A DNA stretch of 64,000 nucleotides from contig NZ_BAED01000046.1 in the NCBI RefSeq assembly GCF_000241345.1, positions 1 to 64,000 of the forward strand, written 5' to 3'. The DNA comes from Gordonia amarae NBRC 15530 (GTDB taxonomy: Bacteria; Actinomycetota; Actinomycetes; Mycobacteriales; Mycobacteriaceae). Shown piece by piece: positions 1 through 7,563 of this stretch. The position numbers and the translations under genes were made by a program. The notes under the pieces are model-generated. The model searched no databases. It was given only the letters and a program-made list of their open reading frames with translations, and was not told the origin of the DNA. The stretch's first letter is position 1, and every line of letters starts with the position of its first letter.

Positions 1-84
1 TGACCACCCCCTCGTCGCTTCGGCCTCAGGGAACAAGAAGGGTGACCACCCCCTCGTCGCTTCGGCCTCAGGGATCAAGAAGGG
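1..84. repeat. Two tandem 42-bp intergenic repeat units
   Basis: Positions 1-42 and 43-84 are nearly identical (one base differs). They share the core cgtcgcttcggcctcaggga. The same core recurs at 20893-20912. Read on the minus strand, the second unit supplies the TGA stop (75-77) of the acyl-CoA synthetase gene. The array probably continues beyond the left edge. This is repeat family B of this window. Confidence 0.85.
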
Positions 85-1730
85 GGGTCGCCGAGGAGGC
101 CCATCGATTCCTCGCGCATGGCCACCTTGCGGATCTTGCCGGTGACCGTCATCGGGAAGGCCTCGACGATGTGGACGTAGCGGGGAATCTTGTGCCGGGC
201 GATCTTGCCGGTGGCGAACTCGCGGACCTGCTCGACGGTGAGCCCTGAGGCGCCGTCGCGCAGCCGGATCCACGCCATCAGCTCCTCGCCGTAGGAGTCG
301 TCGGGGACGCCGATGACCTGGGCGTCGAGGATGTCGGGGTGGGTGTAGAGGAACTCCTCGATCTCACGGGGGTAGATGTTCTCGCCGCCCCGGATCACCA
401 TGTCCTTGATGCGGCCGGTGATCTCCACGTAGCCGTTCTCGCGCATCACCGCCAGGTCGCCGGTGCGCATCCAGCCGTCGGCGTCGATGGCCTCGGCGGT
501 CTTGTCGGGCTGGTCCCAGTAGCCCTTCATCACCGAATAGCCGCGGGTACAGAACTCACCGACCCGCCCGCGCGGCACGGTCTCGCCGGTCACCGGGTCG
601 ATCATCTTGATCTCCAGGTGCGGCCCCACCCGGCCCACGGTGCCCACCCGCAGTTCCAGCGGGTCGTCGGTCCGGGTCTGCATCGAGACCGGCGAGGTCT
701 CGGTCATGCCGTAGCAGATCGACACCTGCGACATGTGCATCTCGTCGACTACCCGGCGCATCACGGCCTCGGGGCAGGGCGAGCCGGCCATGATGCCGGT
801 CCGCAAGGAGGACAGATCGTATGCTGCCGAACCCGCGTGATCGAGCAGGTCGAGTTCGGCGATGAACATCGTGGGCACCCCGTACAGGCTGGTGCAGCGG
901 TGGCGTTCGACGGCCCGCAGCGTGGCCTCCGGATCGAAGGCCGGCGCCGGAATCACCATGGCCGCACCATGACTGGTGGCCGCGAGATTGCCCATCACCA
1001 TGCCGAAGCAGTGATAGAACGGCACCGGCAGGCAGATCCGGTCGGTGTCGGTGTATTCGAGCAACTCCCCCACGAGATACCCGTTGTTGCCGATATTGCG
1101 GTGGCTGAGAGTGGCCCCTTTGGGGAAACCGGTTGTGCCGGAGGTGTATTGGATGTTGATCGGATCGTCTGGTGAGAGCGACGCCGCGATCTGCCCGACT
1201 CGGGCCGCCTCGTCGGGGGCCGGTTCGCTCAGCATCGCCTGCCATCCGGGCGAGTCGAACAGCACCACCTCACGCAACCCGGGACAGGCGGGTTGCGCCT
1301 GCCCGAGCATCGCGGCGTACTCCGAGTCCTTGAACCGGTCGGTGGCCAGCACGACGCTCACCCCCGCCTGGTTGAGCACGTACTCGAGTTCGGTCTGCCG
1401 GTAGGCGGGGTTGATGTTGACCAGGATCGCCCCGATCTCGGCGGTCGCGTACTGCACGATCACCCACTCGGCCCGGTTCGGCGACCACAGCCCCACCCGG
1501 TCACCCGTGTCCACCCCGATCCGCAGCAACCCAGCCGCCACGGCCCGTACGTCTCGGTGGAACTCCTCGTACGTCCAGCTGCGGTCGGCAGCCGGATCGC
1601 CCTGGCCCGCGTCGACCAGCGCCAGGTTGCCGCCATATGCCCGAGTGGTCCGGGCGAGGGTGGCACCGATTGTCTCGGTGAGCAGGGCGGGCGTGTCCTC
1701 GCCCTTGGCGTATGACGTCTCGACGGCCAT
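75..1730 (-). CDS. Fatty-acyl-CoA synthetase (AMP-binding, FadD-type)
   Basis: This 551-aa member of the ANL adenylate-forming family should activate a carboxylic acid to its acyl-CoA by way of an acyl-AMP. The P-loop-like motif [18 protein letters not shown] lies at about residues 195-212. The adenylation motif TGDLAVM and the hinge [16 protein letters not shown] lie at about 430-465. The catalytic lysine near the C-terminus is in VTGKIRK. The length is complete for the family, and the start ATG at 1730 leaves no N-terminal excess. The gene stands alone and is divergent from the oxidoreductase. Its stop codon falls inside a repeat unit. Medium- or long-chain substrate is likely, but chain length cannot be read from the sequence. 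Confidence 0.93.
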   Translation of the reverse strand: MAVETSYAKGEDTPALLTETIGATLARTTRAYGGNLALVDAGQGDPAADRSWTYEEFHRDVRAVAAGLLRIGVDTGDRVGLWSPNRAEWVIVQYATAEIGAILVNINPAYRQTELEYVLNQAGVSVVLATDRFKDSEYAAMLGQAQPACPGLREVVLFDSPGWQAMLSEPAPDEAARVGQIAASLSPDDPINIQYTSGTTGFPKGATLSHRNIGNNGYLVGELLEYTDTDRICLPVPFYHCFGMVMGNLAATSHGAAMVIPAPAFDPEATLRAVERHRCTSLYGVPTMFIAELDLLDHAGSAAYDLSSLRTGIMAGSPCPEAVMRRVVDEMHMSQVSICYGMTETSPVSMQTRTDDPLELRVGTVGRVGPHLEIKMIDPVTGETVPRGRVGEFCTRGYSVMKGYWDQPDKTAEAIDADGWMRTGDLAVMRENGYVEITGRIKDMVIRGGENIYPREIEEFLYTHPDILDAQVIGVPDDSYGEELMAWIRLRDGASGLTVEQVREFATGKIARHKIPRYVHIVEAFPMTVTGKIRKVAMREESMGLLGDPPS

Positions 1731-1927
1731 GTGTCCCCTTCTCGCCTGAAAATGGGTGTTTACGCGGCAAGCTCTGCCACCACGCTACGCCCGCGCGTGT
1801 GTCGTGGAACACAGTTATCGGCAAACCCCAGCCATCCGGGCAGCCCGGGACCTGGAACCTCACACCGGGTCCGGGTAGTCCATCCGAAGCACATCGGACA
1901 ACGCCTACCTGTACCGATGCGAACATT

Positions 1928-1945
1928 GGTGTGACAGATCACACC
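1928..1945. promoter_or_regulatory. Candidate operator and promoter of the oxidoreductase gene
   Basis: The perfect inverted repeat GGTGTGA-caga-TCACACC overlaps a possible -35 (gtgaca, 1931-1936). It sits 16 bp upstream of a -10-like TACGAT (1953-1958). A repressor site is the simplest reading. The 4-bp spacer is too short for the usual Crp/GlxR site (6-bp spacer). The rest of the 1731-2061 gap shows nothing else clear. Confidence 0.45.
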
Positions 1946-2061
1946 CGGGGCCTACGATGGCGGAGAGCCCACCACCCCCGGGCTCGACCACGACACAGTG
2001 TCTCCGGTGGCCACCACGAACCGGCCGCCGGAGTCGACGCAAGAGAAGGCCTGGTGATCCC

Positions 2062-5000
2062 ATGACCATCGCGAACGAACGTCCAGCCCGTCTGTCGTGT
2101 ACCGATACCCTCGACGACCGGTACACCCGCGAGGACGGCACCATCTACCTCCCCGGCATCGCCGCGCTCGTCCGGATGATCGCCGACCGCACCCGCATCG
2201 ACCGTACGCTCGGATTGCGCACCGCGTCGTTCGTCTCCGGCTACGAAGGGTCACCGCTCGCCGGATTCGACCTCGAACTCGGCCGCCGCCGCGGACTGCT
2301 CGAACCGCTGAACGTGGTGCACCGCCCCGGTCTCAACGAGGAACTCGCCGCCACGTCCGTGATGGGTTCGCAGCTCGCGGCCGGTGTCGGCCTGCGCGCC
2401 GACTCACCCGTCGACGGGGTCGTCGGCTACTGGTATGGCAAGGCCCCGGGCCTCGACAGGGCGACCGACGCGATCCGGCACGCCAATCTCGTCGGCGCGC
2501 ACCCCGACGGCGGTGCCGTGGCGATCGTCGGCGACGACCCGGGCGCCAAGAGTTCCACCGTGCCGTCGGCGTCGGAGATGGCGCTGGCAGACCTGTACCT
2601 GCCCACCCTGTACCCCGCCGATTCGCAGGACATCCTCGACTTCGGGGTGCACGCGGCGCTGATGAGCCGGGCCTCCGGCCTGTGGACGGCGCTCAAGATC
2701 TCGGCGCACGTGGCCGACGGCGCGTCGACCGCGGTGGTCCATCCCGACCGGCTCGTGCCGAAACTGATCGGCCGCAGTCCGCACGTCCCGAGCGGCCGGT
2801 TGCTCGGCGCATCGCTGATGGAGCTGGAACAAAATCAGCTCACCATCCGCATCCCGCGCGCTCTCGAATACGCGCGGCGCAACCGGATCAACCGGATCGT
2901 GGTGAGCTCGCCCGACGACCGCATCGGTATCGTCGCCGCCGGCAAGACCTACCTCGACGTACGGAACGCGTTGCGGCTGTTCGGGATCACCGATGCCGAC
3001 CTGCGCCGGCTCGGTATCCGGATCCTCAAGCTGGGCATGGTCTATCCGCTGGACCGGGACATCGTGCACGAGTTCGTCGGCGACACCGCGGCCGGGCGCG
3101 GACTCGACGAGATCATCGTCGTCGAAGAGAAGCGCGACTTCATCGAAACCATGTTGCGCGACATCCTCTTCCGGCATCCGGGGGCGCCCGCGATCGTCGG
3201 CAAAGCCAACGAGGACGGCTCCACCCTGTTCTCCCGCTTCGGTGAACTCGACGTCGACGCCGTGACCCGCGCTCTGGCGGGCAGGCTGTCGCGGCATCAC
3301 GACGTCCCGGCCGCCCGGTCGTGGCTGGACAACGCGGCGCGCACCCGGACCCGCATCGAGCTGCCGCTGGCGGTACGAACCCCGTACTTCTGCTCGGGTT
3401 GCCCGCATAACAGTTCCACCAAGGTCGCCGACGGCACCTTGGTGGGCGCCGGGATCGGTTGTCACGCCATGGTTCTGCTCATGGATCCGCGGCAGGTGGG
3501 TGACGTGGTGGGCACCACCCAGATGGGTGGCGAGGGTGCGCAGTGGATCGGGATGGCACCGTTCGTGTCCCAGGACCATTTCGTGCAGAACATCGGCGAC
3601 GGGACGTTCGCGCATTCGGGGTCGCTCGCGCTGCGCGCCGCGGTGGCCTCGGGTGAGAACATCACCTACAAACTGCTCTACAACGGCACCGTCGCGATGA
3701 CCGGCGGGCAGGAGGCGATCGGCGGCCCCGACCTCGCCGACCTGGTGACGCTTCTCGCGTCCGAGGGTGTCGCGCAGGTGGTGGTGACCTCCGATGATCC
3801 AGACCGCACCCGGAAGATGCTGCGCGGTACCGCTTCCGGCGTGAAGGTGCGGCACCGCGACGAGCTGCTCGCCGCTCAGACCGAACTCGCCGCGATCCCC
3901 GGCGTCACCGTGCTCATCCACGATCAGCAGTGCGCCGCCGACAAGCGCCGTAAACGCAAGCGCGGCAAGCAGGACACCCCCACCACCCGGGTGATGATCA
4001 ACGAGCGTATCTGCGAGGGATGCGGCGACTGCGGCCGCAAATCGAACTGTCTGTCGGTGCAGCCGGTGGACACCGAGTTCGGCCGCAAGACCCGCATCGA
4101 CGAGAGCTCCTGCAATCTCGACTACTCGTGCCTCGACGGCGACTGCCCGGCGTTCGTGACCGTCACCCCGGGGACGCATCGGGACCGCACACCCGTCAAT
4201 GATCTCCCCCCGATGCCTGAGGTGCCCCCGTCGCTGGTTGAGGTGCGAGGTACGAGCCTCGAAACCCCGCAAGCGGACAACGTCGTCTCACCGGGTTTCG
4301 AGGCTCGTCGCCTAGCGGCTCGTCGCACCTCAACCGACAACGGGGCGAGCGGGACGTTCTCGATGCGGATCACCGGGATCGGCGGAACCGGGGTGGTGAC
4401 GATCTCGCAGGTGATCGCCACAGCGGCGACACTGGACGGGCGGTCGGCCCGGACCGTCGACATGACGGGACTGGCCCAGAAGGGCGGCGCCGTGGTCAGC
4501 GACGTGAAGATCAGCGACCAGCCGGTGGAGCAGGCCGCGAAGGTGGCCGCCCGCACCTGCGACCTGTACCTGGTGTGCGATTCGCTGGTCGGCACCGATC
4601 CGGTGAATCTCAAGGTGGCAGAGGCACATCGGACGGTCGCGGTGGTGTCCACCACCAAGATGCCTACCGGCGCGATGGTCATCGACACCAAGGTCGGCTT
4701 CCCCGCCGACGCGGCCGTGCATTCGGCGATCGACGAACATGTGGCGCGGGCGGTGTACCTGGACGCGGTGGCAACCAGCGACGCCCTGTTCGGCGACGAA
4801 CAGTTCGCCAACATGCTGCTGGTCGGGGCCGCCTGCCAGAGCGGGGCGTTGCCGGTGAGCGCGGCGTCGATCGAGCGGGCGATCGAACTGAACGGGGTGG
4901 CGGTGGCCACCAACGTGCAGGCGTTCCGGCGGGGCCGGCAGTCGGTGGCCGACCCGGATGCGCTTACGGCCGTGCTTGATTCCAGGTCATCGCACAACGA

Positions 5001-5691
5001 GGTGGAGCCGTCGCCGGATGCGCTGCGGGCGGTGCTGTCGGCGGGGATCACCGATCCCGTGGTCAGCGCGGTGACCGTCCGGCGGTACGAGGAGCTGATC
5101 GCCTACGCCGACCGCGACTACGCGCGGGCGTATCTGGCACTGGTGGCCCGTGTCGACCGCTCCGGCCTCGGCGACGGCGTCACCGAGGCCGTGGCCCGCT
5201 ACCTGTACAAGCTGATGGCCTACAAGGACGAGTACGAGGTGGCCCGGCTGACCGCCGACCCGGAATTCGCCGAGACCGTCGCCCACACCTACGGCGACGA
5301 CGCGTCGACCTCGGTGCGGCTGCACCCGCCGACGCTGCGGGCGGTGGGCATCGACCACAAGGTGGGCTTCGGCAAGTGGACGCGACCGGCACTGACAGGG
5401 CTGGCCCGGATGAAGCGGCTACGCGGCACCACACTGGATCCGTTCGGGCACACCGAGGTACGCCGCACCGAACGGGAGTTGATCGGTGAGTACCGGGACG
5501 TGGTCGACCGGGTGCTGCGGGCGTGGCGGGACGGCACGATCGGGGCCGCCGATGTGCCCGCGGTCATCGAGATGCTGTCCCTGCCCGACATGGTCCGCGG
5601 CTACGAGCACATCAAACTCGACAACGTGGCCCGCTACCGGGACACCCTGCGCCGCACCATGACCGAAGTTCTCGGCCCCTTCGCCGGTTGA
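2062..5691 (+). CDS. Indolepyruvate:ferredoxin oxidoreductase family protein (fused subunits)
   Basis: About 1,209 aa. The protein should oxidatively decarboxylate a 2-oxoacid such as indolepyruvate with CoA, passing electrons to ferredoxin. It has an N-terminal TPP-enzyme-like region, then a central TPP-binding domain with GDGTFAHSG and YNGTVAMTGGQ (about residues 510-560). A cysteine cluster follows (ERICEGCGDCGRKSNC, then further Cys, about 650-695) for Fe-S binding. The gamma domain has GIGGTGVVTISQ (about 770-785), and a DUF6537-like tail ends the protein. ATG 2062 is chosen because AGAGAAGG lies 5' of it; the open frame extends upstream without support. An in-frame palindromic repeat (4236-4335) encodes about 36 extra residues between the Fe-S and gamma domains. 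The TGA stop lies inside a second copy of that repeat. Confidence 0.92.
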   Translation: MTIANERPARLSCTDTLDDRYTREDGTIYLPGIAALVRMIADRTRIDRTLGLRTASFVSGYEGSPLAGFDLELGRRRGLLEPLNVVHRPGLNEELAATSVMGSQLAAGVGLRADSPVDGVVGYWYGKAPGLDRATDAIRHANLVGAHPDGGAVAIVGDDPGAKSSTVPSASEMALADLYLPTLYPADSQDILDFGVHAALMSRASGLWTALKISAHVADGASTAVVHPDRLVPKLIGRSPHVPSGRLLGASLMELEQNQLTIRIPRALEYARRNRINRIVVSSPDDRIGIVAAGKTYLDVRNALRLFGITDADLRRLGIRILKLGMVYPLDRDIVHEFVGDTAAGRGLDEIIVVEEKRDFIETMLRDILFRHPGAPAIVGKANEDGSTLFSRFGELDVDAVTRALAGRLSRHHDVPAARSWLDNAARTRTRIELPLAVRTPYFCSGCPHNSSTKVADGTLVGAGIGCHAMVLLMDPRQVGDVVGTTQMGGEGAQWIGMAPFVSQDHFVQNIGDGTFAHSGSLALRAAVASGENITYKLLYNGTVAMTGGQEAIGGPDLADLVTLLASEGVAQVVVTSDDPDRTRKMLRGTASGVKVRHRDELLAAQTELAAIPGVTVLIHDQQCAADKRRKRKRGKQDTPTTRVMINERICEGCGDCGRKSNCLSVQPVDTEFGRKTRIDESSCNLDYSCLDGDCPAFVTVTPGTHRDRTPVNDLPPMPEVPPSLVEVRGTSLETPQADNVVSPGFEARRLAARRTSTDNGASGTFSMRITGIGGTGVVTISQVIATAATLDGRSARTVDMTGLAQKGGAVVSDVKISDQPVEQAAKVAARTCDLYLVCDSLVGTDPVNLKVAEAHRTVAVVSTTKMPTGAMVIDTKVGFPADAAVHSAIDEHVARAVYLDAVATSDALFGDEQFANMLLVGAACQSGALPVSAASIERAIELNGVAVATNVQAFRRGRQSVADPDALTAVLDSRSSHNEVEPSPDALRAVLSAGITDPVVSAVTVRRYEELIAYADRDYARAYLALVARVDRSGLGDGVTEAVARYLYKLMAYKDEYEVARLTADPEFAETVAHTYGDDASTSVRLHPPTLRAVGIDHKVGFGKWTRPALTGLARMKRLRGTTLDPFGHTEVRRTERELIGEYRDVVDRVLRAWRDGTIGAADVPAVIEMLSLPDMVRGYEHIKLDNVARYRDTLRRTMTEVLGPFAG
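4236..4335. repeat. Palindromic repeat family A, copy 1, in frame inside a gene
   Basis: The outer arms GGTTGAGGTGCGA (4236-4248) and TCGCACCTCAACC (4323-4335) are perfect inverses. The inner arms CGAGCCTCGAAACCC (4253-4267) and its inverse (4293-4307) are also perfect. Two further copies lie at 5684-5805 and 16391-16502. Here the element is translated, reading LVEVRGTSLETPQADN and onward, and contains no stop in the used frame. Confidence 0.93.
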
Positions 5692-5805
5692 GGTGCGAGC
5701 TCGCGAGCCTCGAAACCCCGCAAGCCGACAATGTGGCGGTTTCTAGTGGTCGTCGTCTCACCGGGTTTCGAGGCTCGTCGCTTGCGCTCCTCACACCTCA
5801 ACCGG
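5684..5805. repeat. Palindromic repeat family A, copy 2
   Basis: The left arm begins CCGGTTGAGGTGCGAG and its TGA (5689-5691) is the stop codon of the oxidoreductase gene. The inner arms lie at 5704-5718 and 5763-5777. The right arm ends CACCTCAACCGG. The element sits between convergent genes, so the hairpin could also end transcription from both sides. Isolated right-arm remnants follow at 5814-5825 and 5852-5861. The second of these holds the stop codon of the allophanate hydrolase. Confidence 0.93.
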
Positions 5806-5856
5806 CGGGGAACGGTACCTCAACCAGCGGCGGGACAACGCAACCCGCGGGGCACC

Positions 5857-7563
5857 TCAACGTGGGGAAGTGGGCAGGGGCCAGCGGTCGGTGTCCAGCG
5901 GGGTGGCCGATTCGCCGGCGTCGGCGGCGCAGCCGAAGCCGACCACCCAGCGGCCGTCGTCGAGTTCGACCTTGCCCAGCGTCATCGGGTAGGGCAGTGC
6001 GGCCAGGAACTCGCCGAGGGCGTCCGGGGGCAGGTGCCAGATCTCGCCACGGATGCCGCGGCCCTCGCCGGGTTCGCGGATCAGACCGGGCTTGGGTGGC
6101 GCCGTCTCCAGCGCCACCAGCCGGTACCACGGTGCGGTGCGCACCTGGCCCACCCAGCGGGCTCCGCGCGAGGACAGTTCGTGGGTGAGCGGCCCGGTCC
6201 GCATGTGCGCACCGAACACCGCCAGCTCGACGGCGGGGGCACCGGCCCGCTCGGGCCACGCCCGCTGCTGCTCGGGCATACCCGCGAACCGTCGCGCCAG
6301 GTCGGTGATCAGTGCGTCGTGGTGGGTCCGGCCGAGGAAGGTCACACCGAATTGCGCGGTGCTGCCATCGTGTTCGTCGACGGTGCCCGCCGGGACCGCC
6401 ACCGCGCACAGGTCGAAGAGGTTGCAGAAGTTGGTGTACGTGCCCATCCGGGAGTTCACCCCGACCGGATCGGCCGCGACCTCGTCGATCGTGGGATGGA
6501 AGGGGGCGGTGGGTACCAGCAGCGCATCGATGCCGTCGAGCTGCGCCGTCGCCTCGGTCCGCAGGCCGTCGAGCTTGCGGTGCGCACGCAGCAGGTCGAC
6601 CGCGGAGAATCGGGCCGCCGCCGAGACGATCCCGGCTACGGTCGGGTCCACCCCGGCACGATCATCGCCGGCCCCGCCTTCGTCGACTCCGGCGAGGAAA
6701 TCACCGACGGCCTCGGAGCGTTCGGCGACGAGCGCATCCCCGTACAGCAGTGTCGCGGCGGCGAGAAAGGCCGACAGGTCGACGGCTTTGACGCTCATCC
6801 CGCATGCCTGCGCACGGGTCACCGCGTCGGCGAAGGCCGCCCGCCAGGCATCATCGAGCTCGGGTAGTTCCGCCGGGATCGCGACCACCGGCTGTTCGGG
6901 AGCCGCCAGCGGGATCCGGCCCGCGGTACCGCCGAAGGCACGGGGGCCGTGGGCTGTGGCCATCACGGCCATCGCCCGGTCGGCGAGGTCGACGTCGGCG
7001 GCGAAGACGGTCACCGCGTCGTAGCTCGCGCATGCGGGCACCACCCCGCGGGTGGAGACCACGCCCAGGGTCGGTTTGATACCGACGATGCCCTGCAGGC
7101 CCGCCGGGATCCGTCCCGACCCGGCGGTATCGGTGCCGATGGCGATGTCGGCGAAGCCGAGGGCCACCGCCACCGCCGAACCGGAGCTCGAACCACCGGA
7201 GATGCGGTCGGGGCGACGCGAATCCCGCACCGCTCCATAGGGACTGCGGGTACCGACGAGGCCGGTGGCGAACTGGTCCAGGTTGGTCTTGCCGATGACC
7301 ACCGCCCCCGCCGCCCGCAGCGCCGCCACCACGGGCGCGTCGGCGGTAGGCGGGTAGGCGAACCCGGGGCAGGCCGCGGTGGTGGGCAGGCCGGCGACGT
7401 CCACATTGTCCTTGACGGCCACGATGATTCCCGCCAGCGGACCGTTCGCCGCGACCGACGCCCGGTAGTCGCGTTCGACGTCGAGGGCTTCGCGCAGTGA
7501 GATGAACACCTCCGGCCGCTCGGCGGCGGCGATGGCCCGGTAGATCTCGGCGATCCTGCTCAT
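5857..7563 (-). CDS. atzF: Allophanate hydrolase
   Basis: This 568-aa enzyme hydrolyses allophanate to two ammonia and two CO2, the last step after urea or carboxyguanidine processing. The amidase-signature core is clear: lysine in AVKDNVDVAGLPTTAACPG (about residue 51) and the serine cluster GGSSSGSAVAVALGFADIAIGTDTAG (about 132-157). The C-terminal allophanate-hydrolase domain (about 440-568) contains LPYPMTLGKVELDDGRWV. The length is near the family norm. The start ATG at 7563 overlaps the stop of the upstream carboxyltransferase gene by 4 bp (ATGA), so the two are translationally coupled. The stop TGA (5857-5859 on the complement) lies in a relic arm of palindromic repeat family A. Confidence 0.93.
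   Translation of the reverse strand: MSRIAEIYRAIAAAERPEVFISLREALDVERDYRASVAANGPLAGIIVAVKDNVDVAGLPTTAACPGFAYPPTADAPVVAALRAAGAVVIGKTNLDQFATGLVGTRSPYGAVRDSRRPDRISGGSSSGSAVAVALGFADIAIGTDTAGSGRIPAGLQGIVGIKPTLGVVSTRGVVPACASYDAVTVFAADVDLADRAMAVMATAHGPRAFGGTAGRIPLAAPEQPVVAIPAELPELDDAWRAAFADAVTRAQACGMSVKAVDLSAFLAAATLLYGDALVAERSEAVGDFLAGVDEGGAGDDRAGVDPTVAGIVSAAARFSAVDLLRAHRKLDGLRTEATAQLDGIDALLVPTAPFHPTIDEVAADPVGVNSRMGTYTNFCNLFDLCAVAVPAGTVDEHDGSTAQFGVTFLGRTHHDALITDLARRFAGMPEQQRAWPERAGAPAVELAVFGAHMRTGPLTHELSSRGARWVGQVRTAPWYRLVALETAPPKPGLIREPGEGRGIRGEIWHLPPDALGEFLAALPYPMTLGKVELDDGRWVVGFGCAADAGESATPLDTDRWPLPTSPR

Noticed and set aside
1928..1945. Crp/GlxR-type site
   Set aside because: Half sites fit, but the spacer is 4 bp instead of 6, so it was kept only as a generic operator.
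5523..6188. Plus-strand frame across the repeat and the allophanate hydrolase 3' end
   Set aside because: It is an off-frame reading of the oxidoreductase end plus repeat. Its only meaningful match is the repeat-encoded peptide.
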